This document shows, piece by piece, positions 1 through 29,100 of a stretch of 64,000 bases of DNA (position 1 is its first letter; each line of letters opens with the position of its first letter). The DNA is from Sarcocystis neurona. Its lineage: Eukaryota; Apicomplexa; Conoidasida; Eucoccidiorida; Sarcocystidae. The notes beneath the pieces are model-generated. The model saw only the letters and a list, made by a program, of their open reading frames with translations. It had not been told where the DNA came from and made no database searches. The stretch spans positions 4,778,019 through 4,842,018 of the forward strand of contig KL647289.1 in assembly GCA_000727475.1 (NCBI GenBank), read 5' to 3'. Position numbers and translations under genes: made by a program.

Positions 1-16157
<16,157 letters not shown>

Positions 16158-19100
16158 CTTGGCCAAAGATTTCAGAGAGAGAAAAAGAACAGACTGAGAG
16201 TCACAGACCAGCAGAGAGCAGGCACACGACACAACGGCGCCTGACAAGTGGTGTTGTCAGTTTCATCCGAGCGGGACGAAGGGGCGCTGCGGCGCACGAC
16301 GGCGTACACAGAGAAGCACGGATTCGACGATAAGGGAGAAGGGCACACGCGCTTAAGAAATGGAGAAAAGACCACCGCTGTCATAGTTGATAGATCAGCG
16401 AGAAGAAAGACTGCGTCGGAGCACTTTTCCGTGGCCAGTGCAGGAGGGATGAAAGGCCGCCACGAGCCTTAATGTATATGCTCTGAGAAAAGACTCCCCT
16501 GGTTTCCGCTTTCAGTCTGCCTGCCCCTCGCCGACACTCCACAGTGCGTGTAGGATGACGATGTTTCTGATTGAGGATTTAGACGCATCGGTAACAGTCC
16601 ACAATCCTTCCACTCTCTCGTCCGCTGGCGTGCAATTCGCCACGCGAACCCTAGAAGCCTCTCTTGCTACTAATCTCTCATTACCCGTTCTGTTCTCCAA
16701 GTCCGTTGTGTACTGTGTGAGGCTGCCGATGTCCGCGTCGCAGCACTTGTATCGACGAAAGTCGACGGCTGCTAAGATTCCTACGCAGATCTTTGACTTC
16801 GCAATATTCTGCGTACACCGACCACACGAAAGACAGGAAACATTTTGTATGCCATAAGGGCGCGCAAGACACGCTGCGAAACAAGCAATTACCGCGTGTA
16901 TTATTAGCTCGGGGCGCCAATGTAATGCTACACAGCATCGATGTGGATAGGTTCAGTATACACGCATGCACGCGGAACGCTAAAAACCAAAGCCCCACGT
17001 ACGGTCACAGCGACTGCTTCGGTTGCAGAACTTTCAAGCTGTGATATAGAAATGCAGTACGCCCTGGCTGATATCCAGCAAAGAAAGTGAATGCTGGCAG
17101 ATTTTCCCGGATGCCATTTGCTACATAAGGTGGATAGTTTGACGCTGTTTGCCAAACGTGATGCGGTTGGGCGCCGTGAAGGTCCCTTGGGGTCACAAAG
17201 CAGTTCCCCGATGGCGTGCATGCCGTGCTAAGAAGAAGAACTACTGCCTTGTCCACGGCTTTATAATTCTCTTCTACGAAGTACGAGTACGTCCAAAGGC
17301 ATTTGCACAAGGACTGGGCTAATTCTCACTTCACAGATAAAGCTGTTCTGCGTTGAAGTGAAGTGAAAAATAAAGGGGCCTCCTGTTGCGGGCGCGCGCT
17401 CTGCGCACACAGCGTGTCAGACGGTCCGACGCTCGGGGAACGCCGCAAAAGCTACTGGAGCACCTGCGGAGCTCCTCGACGGAGCATAAGTGTTTCCAGT
17501 GGCCACCAGGTTCGTATCCGATATACGCTGTAGTTTCCCGTCGGATACTTGACGCAATGCACACGAAAAAAAGAAGTCGTTATCGTAGGCAGGCTACATG
17601 TGACGAGCACCTCGGCGCCACTGACGGCACACCTGTAGTACATTGGAAGAGAGGTAGCCACTGAATGGTCTACGTTTACGACTGCGAGCCCCAGATGCAG
17701 TTCGTTGTGACAGATCTTGTCGGGACAATGGAACAACTGCAAACTCTCTTGAGTTCAACGCTTACTGCGCCGAAGGTCGCCAGCTCAACGATATTCCAGT
17801 GACCGCGTACGCAATGCGCAGAAAAGACGGCCACATGGCGCGGTGTCCTCAAATACTCCGTGATTACTCAGTATCGTCCTTGTATAGTGCAGTACCGGGC
17901 TGTTAGGAGGCGTGAAGATGGGAACTACAAAATCTCGCCGCGCAAACGAACAGAGTTGATCGCTTCTGTTCAAGAGGTCGTAGCTTACGGTACGCATTGA
18001 ATTCCTTTAAAGTGACGCTTCACAAGGCGTAGGAATGGCCACGTCGTATGTCGCGGAAAGTGGTACAGTTGCTCTGCGTTTCGCGGATAGTGTGCGTTCA
18101 GCCTACAGCGGAATGTCGATTTTCCTGGGAGCGCGAACAGCGCCCACCATCACGGATGACAATTATCGTATTGCCTACCGTACTACACTGAGCCATCATC
18201 TTACTAGAAAATACATCAAAGTACGTAAAGCTATCTTCCCCCCTCTCCTAAGGTGTCGTTCTCACCCGTGTGTACTTACAATCCAATTACTTAGAGTTTA
18301 ACAGGCAGCTTGCCTCTGCAAGTCGCCAAATGCTGCCCCCGCGCGCCAGCTGTGACCTCCCCGTCATGAAATAGTTGTTACTTAGTCACTTTTTTTACCT
18401 GCGTAGCTGGGCAGCTCATGTATTCATCGAGTAAGCCACAGCAATCATCAAACAGGAACTGGGATTCCCAGCAGAATCTTGCGAGTGGCGTGTAGATGTG
18501 GCATCTGGACTGCGAGTAATTCATCTCCTTGAAACGACTGCGTTAATTGGCTACCGTTTTGTGGGAATCGCTGACCTTCACGTGTATTGAATAGCCCTCG
18601 GTGTGCCGGTGTAATGCAGGAAAAATGAAGGCCTTTTCCTTACTCAGGCGAAGTATACAGCAAGCTGCGTAGACTCTACAAACTGGTCACCGTACATTTG
18701 TGGAGGACACAGACAGTCTCCAACGTGTTTCCGGTACGCAGGTGCGTAGGACGGTGGCCCCTGCTGATCACGCCGTCGACACAACCACACAAAGTAGGTA
18801 GATGTCGCCAGTGCTGTTACTGACACTACCACTCTCTCCACGAATGCTCCCAATGAAATGCTAACGACGACGCAGACGGACGCAACTTTTTCTGCAGCAT
18901 AAGGTGCCTTTATCTCTTCCCTAAGTAACCGCAGTGTCAGGCGCTTCGACTGCAACCAAATCTACAAGACACAGGAGATACGGAAGTAGTTATCCAAAGT
19001 GATGGGAATTCTTCACGGTAATGGGAGAGCGCATATATTGCAAAGATCCACGAGATACATTACTGTAGATGGTCCACGTGCAGAGACGAAAGTTTTTGAC

Positions 19101-20108
19101 TACACGTATATGTATGGTGGACGTTCGACCTTGCAGGCACACAAGAATCGCACAAGCGCACATTGACGCCCATGTAAAAGGGTCCGACTAAGTACCATTC
19201 ACAACTGAATAAAATCACTGTTTTGAATACCGAGCTCTCCGGATTTTAGCGAAGAACATTTTAACTAATCGGAACTCAACATACAGAAGAGCGCAAAATC
19301 AGGCGTCTTCACATGAGAGCACGCATCTTGCACAGACTCGAGTCATTCGCGGTTCTGCTAGGACACCCAATTATTTCGTGAGTTAAGCACCCACATAAAT
19401 CGTGGATAGCCGTCCTTCAACACGCCCAATTCCGCGTTGAGAGACGTCATCAGAAGACCTTATCAGCGCACAGCAAAAAGTATCAAAACGCATCTCTGAA
19501 CCAGCACGCAGTACGCTGAAAAGTAGACAAGCCACCACGAACTAGATCGCTGGCTCGTGTTACAGTAAACGGCTACCCACGTACGTATACGTGTACATGC
19601 GTGTAACAACCGCCCTTCTCGAACCGAGAACGGCTTCATAATCCGGTCTCAATTCAGGAAAAGCATATTATGGAACAACAGTGTCAGCCAGCGGAACACA
19701 CGCGTTCCTCGCCACGAGTGAGCACAGCTGAAAGTTTAGACATATCCGTGTATTACTGACTTCCCACCGGCGGCCTTCGACGATCAGCGTCATCGGTCTC
19801 GTCCTCGTCCTTCCCTAGTTTTACACATAGAAAGCAGGTGTCACACCTTTAAAAGCACGGAGCTTCAAGCACGCGGATTTCGCCTACGGAAGTCGCTCTT
19901 CTCCTGCTTTGTGTATTGTGATACATCTCTACTGTGCCTGATGCTGATGCCGTCGCCGACTACAATTCCATGTGACGCCCAGGCGCTCTTGCCATCGCTG
20001 CTGCGGCTGGTAGCCTTGCTGGCACCACTCGCCACCTGCTGCTGCAGCATGTTCATTCCCCACCAAAGACGTTTCAGTATGGTGTCAGCAAGTTTTCACT
20101 TGTATTTT
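16158..20108. other. Region between RPA1 and the HP1-like gene; unresolved exon-like stretches on the minus strand
   Basis: No recognised gene. Minus-strand stretches with protein-like composition lie at about 17030-17235 (contains GNCFVTPRDLHGAQPHHVW), 17460-17645 (contains SGAEVLVTCSLPTITTSFF, after a good acceptor) and 17785-17997 (opens with ATG). At about 18644-18943, after the acceptor TTGGTTGCAG, an open stretch has a hydrophobic segment of about 30 residues followed by WLCRRRDQQ, like a membrane anchor with a basic cytosolic side. These could be exons of one small minus-strand membrane or secreted protein, but I could not chain them by phase. From about 18960 to 20100 I see nothing else I can support. 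The promoter of RPA1 must lie just above 16157; no motif was recognised. Confidence 0.3.
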
Positions 20109-23100
20109 TCACCGAGGCTGCGCAGCCTGCAAGCGTGCACTTTGCTGCGAGCGTGTGCGGCTCGTCGGTAGAGGCACAGACGTGTGCACGCCGTCATGGG
20201 ATTGGACGTCTCTGCCTTGTTGCTTGTTGCTGCGGCTGCTGGTGCTGTAACACTGAAGGCTGGTGCTTCGGTGCTCTTCCGCGCGTGTGTTACTCCGAAC
20301 ACCTTTCTGCGCTTGCTGGTCTACAGCGATGCTGCAGGCATCCTCACTCTCCCCGGCCGTAGCCACTACGTTGTCGTCGCTGCTGGCTGCGTGTGCCCCT
20401 TGTAACAAAACGCCGGCTCCTCTCTTATGACTACAGGACCCGCCAGCAGCCGCCTCCCGTCGTCGATTATTTTCCCTCTTTCCTCCTGTCCGCCTTCCTC
20501 TCCCTGCGTCTTCTGCTGCGTTTCGTCTTACCGCCTGCTCTCCCCGTCGACTGTTCATCCAGACAGCATGGGCAGCTTCTGCAGCTTCTACCGTGTCACC
20601 ACCAGTGGCACTCACGTCACCAGCAGCAGCAGGAACTGCCATCTCAGCAACGTCCTGAGCAGCAGGTAACTCAACGGGAGTTTGTTCGTTAGCCGTGTCA
20701 ACAGCTCCCTCGGTACCGGTGGCCCCTGTGACCAGGACGGCATGCGCGTCGGGCTCAGGAGTAGGAATTTCACAGCGGCGATCTCCTTTTTCAGCGACAC
20801 AGTGCGTGGTTGCTGCTGTAGCTCTTGCTGCTTGCTGCCCTTCTTTGATCGAAGCCGTGGTATCGTCATCGCTCACTTCTTCAGCGTCCCGCTGCTTACT
20901 CACCACCTCAGCGTTGCCCCCTGGCGCTCCTGCTGCTGCTCCTCCTGCTGTTGTTTCATCTCCTGTTGCTGTTGCTCCTCTGGCTATCGCGCCTAACGCT
21001 GATGCTGTCTCTGCTAATGCAGCAGCACCGGCACGCCTTCTTGTACACGTGTGGCTCTTATACTGCATGTGCGCATTAGAGGCACAGTCCACATTGTCAG
21101 CAGTTTTGTCTGACAGGTCAAGCGAGCCATTAACTGTCTCCCTCTGCGTCTTGCGATGAATTTGCTGCTGCAGTTGTTCCTCAACACAGCGCACGTTGTT
21201 CGTCGCTTCCGTGTCTCCGTCGCGACCCGCGCAGCAGTGGTCCATCTGCTCCTCACCACCGACCGGCACGAGTTGTTTGTGTTTCGACTTCTTTCCGTCG
21301 TCCTCTGTTTCCTCCGTTTCACTCTCTTGCCGGTTTCCGCTCTTCATCCCCTCAGGAAAATCTGCCGGCTCCGACACTGCCCGTCGTCCTTCTGCTGGTG
21401 GATGCAACGCCATGTTGTCGTGCCCCTCGTGCTGCTGCTCTTCGCTTTCTGAGTCGTCTGCACCTGTCTTTTCAGTTGCCGGTGACGACCCGCCGCAGTT
21501 TCCGGCTGCTTCTTCTTCCGTTTCTTGTTCCGATTCTTCTTGTTCGTCCCCCTCCTCCTCTAGCTCTGTCAGGCGTCTCTGCTTGCCCGTGCGAGTGCCC
21601 TTGAACGTGGTGCGTGCCATCAGATATGACAGCAGCAGCTGTGGACAGTAGAAACGCATGCGTTCGAATGGCAGAGCGTACACGTACTTCGCGTCGATCA
21701 TGTACTGGACTAAAACTGTCGTGAACTCTCTCTTAGTTTTGCGAGGAAACGCCGTGGACCACACATGTCTTCCCCCCCTGCGCGCAGACCTGTCTTTCTC
21801 CCCGCGGCGCCCGCCGCCCTCTGCCGCTTCTTCCTCCCCGGCCGTGTCGTTGGTCCTGCTGCGCTCTGGACGCGACGTCCTACTGCTGCTGCTGCACTCC
21901 TTCTCTTGACACTGTTCCGCTTCTCCCTGCTCCTTCCCCTCTTCCTCTTCCTCCTCCTCCTCGTCTTCGTCGCTCAGAGACGACGACTCCCTCGCTTCAC
22001 ATTTCCGTCTACGCAGCCGTAAGTACTGCCGTGTATCCGTCCGATGATACCGGAACCGATATATCGACAGGCGCTCCCCAAGCAACTTCTCATCTGTAGT
22101 ACATGTTCACACAAACATGTCTTTCTCTGCACCACTGCATTTGAAAACGAATGCCCCATACACATACACGTTTCCACGCGTACACACACGTACACATACA
22201 CACACGCTCACACCCATGTGTGTGAGGCACACACCTCTGCGTGCCCTTGATATACTGATCCTTCCTGCGTACTCACTCCTGCAGAACGTGGCGCCGCATA
22301 TAAATATATCTATATATACGCGCCCGTAGAGACACAACTGTACTGATATACACTCCTAGGTGTACCTATACACTTCAGTATTTGGACGTCTTCCGTTCAA
22401 CGTGAATACACCCACACATACAGAGAAAAATTCAACCGTACCCCGACCGTTGTGGGTCTTTCGCGAGACAGTATAAAACATGTCATGACAAGTTTTCTTC
22501 AGAACGTCTAACACGCGTAACAGCAAAGAAACACCTTTGCACTTCACTACACGAACGTTCTCGACAGATGCTACGAGCGTGCAAGCCCCACTGCTCTCTG
22601 CAGCAGCGGCTTTCCCTCTATACACCATCTGGCAGCAGTTCACCAGACCGAAGAATGTCGCTCGGCTCCGCCAGCAGTGAAGTCCACAGCAGTCGGAACA
22701 CAAAGATTCAATTTTCTTCTCCGTGTCAAAAGCAAAACAGCGGCTCCCCACAGACTCATCTACACACAAGCTCGCACACACATGTGTAGAGCCCCACAGC
22801 TACAGCGAAGATGCCCTGCGACGTCTTGCTGCGCGTATACCTCCCTTTCTTCTGCTTTCCTTCTTTCATCCCTCCACTTTTCCTGGACCACAAGAAGACC
22901 TACACCACCTCTCTTTCGACTCAGGCAGTTTTCGCCGGGGAACCGCTACGCAAGAAGCTCCTCTTCGCACGTACACTTCACGGAGGTCGCTGCGCTTTAC
23001 TCTCTTGGAGACAAGAATAAGGCAACGAGGACAACAGAGGAGATACTACCTATACTTGAGACGCCGCCTCGCACATGCGAGGGGTCGTGTGCGCGGGGCT

Positions 23101-26100
23101 GCGACAACTTCCCAGCGGCTACGCCGTTTGACAGAGAGACCCATCCACGTCTCTCTGGCTGCGACCGACAACTACACACACAGAGACAGACACTGCTTCA
23201 TAGGGAAAAAACGTGTGAGAGGCCTATCAGCAGGAACGGGAGACGAGCCGGGTTCTTCGTTTTTCTCACCAGGTAAATGGGAGGTTGGTGGCTCTGTGTC
23301 GTTGCTGTATATTATTGGGTACACACTGGCGTCGAACGGGTCGTTCATATCTTCGGCAGTCGTCGAGCCACTACTACACTCTGACACGTCGTCACCTTCT
23401 TCTTCGCCTCCTCGAGAACTTCTCTCATCGCTTTCCTCTTCCTCTTCCGCACTTCCTTCTTCTTCTTCTGTGTCGTGTTCGGCTTCTGCTGCCGCACGCT
23501 CTCCTTGGTTTTTTCTCCCCGCTCGTTCCCGTTCTCTCGCTTCCTCTCCTGCTGTTTCTTCTTTTTCTTCTTCTAAAAAGGAAGAGACAGGAAAAGAGGA
23601 AACGGAGGAGTCGGAAAAGTCGAACACAGATGATTCACTCTCCTCTGCTTCGCTTCCTTTCCTTCTCCTCCTCCTCTTTTTCCGAGGGGGCTCCCGCCCG
23701 CGCTTTCTTCTGTACGCACTGCCAGAAGCAGCAGCAGCGCGAGCCGCAACAAATTTCCCAGCGCCACCAGCTGCTGCCGCCACCCGTCCTGCTGCCTGGC
23801 CCTGTCTGTTGCGGTGCCTGCTGCTGCTACTCTTTCTGCTGCGGCTGTTCTTACTGCAGCTGCTGGTTCTCCTGCTGCTGTCCCTGTTGACGCTGTTCCT
23901 GCTGCTGCTCTTCCGGCTGCTGCTGTTGCTGTTACTGTTCTTGCTACCCGACTGCTCACGTGTTGCTCCACAACTTTCCCTGCTGCCACGCGCTCTTTCC
24001 TGCACCAATACCTCCGGTGGCCCTGTAGCTTCTAATGCTGCTGCTGGCACAGGTGCTGCGCTTCTGTGTTTCCCGTCTTTCTCTTCTTTCTCTCCCCTCG
24101 CTGCTGCTGCTGCGCCTGTCACGCCTGTCTGAGATGCCCCGCCTCTGCCGCTGCTTCTGCCCCGAGCCTCTCTTTCTGCTGCACTTCGGAACGATGTCGG
24201 CATCTTCCTGTGTATCCAGGCCTCACCGACGTTGTTGCCTACTTCCTCTTCTTTTTCTTCTTCGCCAGCTTCTCTGTCTTCTGCTGTGGTTTCTCCTCTA
24301 CCTCCGCCCTTTGCGTTTCTGCCGGTAGAACGCCTGCGGCTTTTGCTGTTCGACCGAGCATTACTTCTTCTTTTTCGTTCTAATCGCCACCTGCCAGTAC
24401 GCATACAATTTCATCGCCGAACTGCTCTTAAGTGTAGGCGCACAGAGACATAGATACACATATATGTATATATACATATCTGGACAAAGACAAGAGAACA
24501 AGTATAGAGATACGTGTACAAAGAGATACACGAGACAGCACGAATGCACCTCAAGAAATACATACGGACAAACAAGTACATATGCAGCAATACATACATA
24601 TATATATGTATAGGAGTATACGAAAATACATGCATAGAACGTAGTGTGCTTAAGCATGCATAGACGGAGGACGAAAAAACGTACGCGTCTACGCAGACAC
24701 AGGAAGAGCTGCAGTTATACAGAGAGTGTAAAGGCACGCAGGGAGAGACATTAGACACAGGGAGAGCGACGCCAAGACACACACACACACGGACAGAAAT
24801 GAAGACAAACACATATACAGGAAGAGAGAAACAAAAGGACTAACGTGAACAACATGAACACAGACAGACAGACACACGCGTGTGTGTAGACAACTTCGTG
24901 TCTGTCCAGAGCCAAACGGGCGTCCGGCAGAGACAGGGAGACGATGGAACAGCGGGAGCGCAGGAGAGAGGGCAGCAGAAAACGAGACAAGGCCGGGACA
25001 AGGCGGGACGCACAGGAAGACCGAAGGGACGCGAGACAGAGCGGAACAGAGAGAGACGGAGAGGCGGAGCCGTAAAGATGAAGTGACAGAGTCGCAGATA
25101 GGGAGAGACAGGGAGAGATAGAGAGGGAGTATTCCCCGCAACGAAGAGTTTTTCGAAGAACCGCAGCACACACACCGACGCGGGGAGAGAACGGCGCGGG
25201 CCTCCGCGTGGGAGACCTGTAAAACTTCATCGGCCCCTGCTGTAGAACTAAGGAACAAAAGAGCGACAGAACCACCCCTGGGTAATACGTGTGGGCCAGG
25301 AAAAGACTCCCTGCGTCTGTGGACACAGCAAAAGGGACCTCCCCGCAGCGGAGATTGAGAGAGAGACGAAGAAGAGGCGAAAGAGAGGAAAGGAGGGAGA
25401 AAACGGAGAGAAACGGGGAGAATGGGGAAAAGGAGGGGACGAGGAAGGGGCAGAAACAGAAAATATGTGGAGGAGGAACAGGGAGAGGACAACGAAATAG
25501 AGGACCGGACAGAAGAAACGGAGAGAACGAGACAGCGAGAAGAACGAAAAGAGAGAGACGGACGCACGCAGCGAGGAAAAAGACAGAGGCAGTTGCGTCA
25601 CACCCAGTCACGCCCACCAGAAGCATCTGAACGAAGAACCACATACTTGAAAAATTCCTCTTCCCCGGCTGCAACAGACTCCGCTTCCCCCGTCCCCTCC
25701 TTTCATATGCACCACGTATATATATACATATACATACAAAAATGTCTACCTGTGATGCCCCCATATACGAAGAACACGTGTGTGTTTATGATTGTATACG
25801 CCTATCTATATATGTGTATATGATGTGTATGTATTATATATATATATGTATATTTCTACGTACAGATACATGTATGTATGTATGTATGTGTATTTATATG
25901 TATGTGTCTATATGCAGACGTGTGTGCGTGTGTGGCGCGCTGCCGTAGTTGGTTCACGTCTGCAGAAAGAGGGGGAAAAGGGGACTTACTTGTGCTGCAG
26001 CGCGTCCATCTTCTTCCAGAATGCTGGGGATCCTTCTAAATTTGCCTGCGAGAAGAAGCAGCAGAAATGCGCGAAAGGCACCAGCAGCAGAACGCGTTAT

Positions 26101-29100
26101 CTTGTCGATAAGCTGGCGGTGCGCTTGCTTCTTGTCTTCGCCCTCGGCACAAGTTGTTCTGCTTAACTATTTCCCCCTCCCGTGTCTCTCCCTCGTCTTT
26201 CGTAGAAACGAGACTTCGCCACTACAGAAGAAGAGACGGAGACATAGACAAGAAAAAAAGGGAGAAAAAGAGGAGGGAAGAGAAGGCAGAGGCAAAGAGA
26301 AAGTGGAAAGGTGTGACTGCCGGTGCTGCTGCGTCCCCTTCTCCGCTCTCGCTTCTCTTCTCCACTGTTCTTCTCCGTTAATCTCTGTGTACGCACACAC
26401 TCACTTTTATATGCCGCCCTGTGTAGTTCTTCTTACTTCTCTGAGACAGGCGCTTTCTACGAATATAGACGAAGTGATGCGATTTGACCCTCTGCAATGA
26501 ACTCTCTCTCCTTAGTCCGCTTTCTACCGCTTCCAGGAGTATGTGTACCTCTCGTTGAGTTCTATAAATCTCTCGCTGGCCACACCTTTCTCTACGCTGT
26601 CTCTCTACATACACGTCACTCTCTCTATCTCTTCTTCTTTACGTAAATGCATAGGTACATACGAATATCTGTCTCTCTTCCCGTCTACCTGTTTCTCCAC
26701 ATGATGGCTCTACATGTTCTCTTCTATAAATGTGTATACGTGTGTGTACTCCTATGCTGATAGATATACATATATGTATATGTGTCTCTTCACATTTGTC
26801 TCTCCCTTCATCTATTTCTACTGGTCTACATATACACCTATCTATTTACACATATATATATGTGTACTTCGATGCAGATATATGTACATATATACGTATA
26901 TAGATTCACACTTGTCCCTCTCTATTTGTACACACACATCGATGTATCTATCCATCTATCTATCTGACTCGCTATATTTACATGAATATATACGTATCTA
27001 CATATCTGTATACAAATACGTATATGCAGGCCCCGTCCCAGTAATTTTTTTTCACTGTAAACAGGTGAGGCTTGGAGGCTTCGAGGAGCATCACCGGAGC
27101 TGCAGCAGCAGGAGTCCAGCAGCACCGGCAGCAAACAACAAGTGCAACGTTTTTTCTTGGGGAACGGTCAGGAAAAACTAGTTCCCTTCAGCTATACGTC
27201 TTCGACAAGCCCAGCAGCACGGGGAGACACTTAGTAGGGTCTTTCTTTCGTTCCCTTTCAGAGCCACAGCAACCCCGACACTCGCAGGTGCTGCCTTTTC
27301 CTTCTTCTTCGTCCCACCAAAAGACGTTCTGTTCCCTTTTCGTCTTCCTCTGCGCCTCCTCGCCTTCCTCCTGCGTGCAGGTACAAGTTTATTTCTCCCT
27401 GCGTGTCTCTTCTCTCTGGCACCCAGACACGGGGCTAACGAACCAAAGGCAGGTAGGCGGGGCAAACAACGAAAGAGCAGATGAAAAAGAAAAGGAAGAC
27501 AGGAGAGAGGTAAGGGAGTAGACAGGAGGAGAAAGAGACGGGACAGGAAAGAAGAGGTTGAAGGGGCAGAGGGGAAGAAAAGGAGGAGACTAATGAGAAA
27601 AGGAAGTGAAGGAAGGAGAGGGAAGAACGAGAAGGAAAAGGAGGAAGGGAAAAGGACGAAGACGAGGAGAAATAAGTGAAGAAAGACGTGGATGAGCACG
27701 CAAGATGAGGAAGAAGAAGAAGAAAACGTAGACCGTAATGGACCAGGGGAGGGCACGAGAAGTAAACGAAAAGGTAGGAATGGATAGAAAAGAAGAACAA
27801 GACGAAGTCTACGAAAAGCAGTGGAGCTTGACCTACCCGCTTCTCCCACGTGTCATCCGCGGCGGTGAAGCCCTTCCAGCGCACGCGCCACTCTCCCTGT
27901 GGTGCAGCAGCAGGTGGGAAAAAAGAAGTGAGAAAAACGGTGGAAACGGAGTGGGAAAGATGTTAAGGACAGAGGTAAGAAACCGAGGGAAACAGGAGAG
28001 AAAAGGGAGAACGAAGGCCCCCGGGAAAGGGGGGAAGGGGGACACAGGCAATAGTAGTAGTAGTAGTAGCAGGAGGGACGCCGGTAGACGTCCGGTAGGA
28101 GAAGAAATACGTGAGGGACAGGAAAAAGGAGAGTGCGCGGAGAGGGAGAGGAGGAGATATAGAGGAGAGGGAAGAGAGAAGAAAGGGGGGCTAAGAAAAG
28201 AAGAGGTTGCTTGAAAGGGGAGAACAGACGAGGAGGACGCGAGGGCCGCAGAAGAATGGAGAAGAAAAAAGAGAAGGAGGGGAAAAAGTTGCAGGCAGCT
28301 GCGGCAGCCGCAAGGGATGGGTGGGCGTGCAATGCATCTTATTACACCGCACGCGTGTCAGGCACACCGACGTCTCTAGAACTGCTAAAGGCAGACAAAG
28401 AGGAAATGTATACGGACGAGGCGGAAGCCAAAACACTCGCGCAGACACCCGCAGGAGACACACGAAAAGAGAGGAGAAAAGATGAGCAAACGAGGGAAGC
28501 ACCGAAGACGAAGAAGAAGAGCGCGGTCCCTGCGTATGCGGGGGGGAGAGACAGAGAGAGATACAACACATCACCAAGCAGCAGCAAGAGGCACGTCGAA
28601 GAACGGAAGAAAAGCCAGGACGAGAAGAAAGCTCGAACCGACGGGCACACAGGAGAGAAAACTGCAGAGAGAGGTCCGGAGAAGAACCCCCCCCAGAAAG
28701 CGGAAAGGAAAAAAGAGAGAGCCGGACGGCTCTCCGTCCGCACGTGGAGAGTAAAAGTACACACAGAAGAGAAAGCGAGAGAATAAAGACAGGGGCCCGA
28801 GACCATCTGTAGGACGACGGCAGCTGGGTGGCAGCCACTGCCTTCACGAGTGTGCTGTTCAAAAGAAGTAACAGACGGAAATGCAAAGACGTGCGCCTGC
28901 GTGTGTAATAAAAGTTGGTCACCAGGATCCCGTGGGAAGTGTCTACTTCTCTGGTCTGCAGGTGGGGAATATTCAACAAGATCTGGTGCTCGTCTCTCTT
29001 TCTCGGCTCTGCATGTGAAGCAGCCACCAGGAGCCTGTTCGAAGTCTTTGCTGCTCTTTTGTCTTCCTCGAGTCTCCTCCTCACGTAGAAAGGAATACTC

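Noticed and set aside
22723..24132. 469-residue plus-strand open frame
   Set aside because: Leu/Ser-rich mirror of exon 4 of the HP1-like gene on the minus strand; created by the CAG/CTG bias.
24689..25764. Two long minus-strand Ser/Leu/Phe open frames
   Set aside because: Lie in a pyrimidine-rich intron of the HP1-like gene; stop codons are rare there because of base composition.
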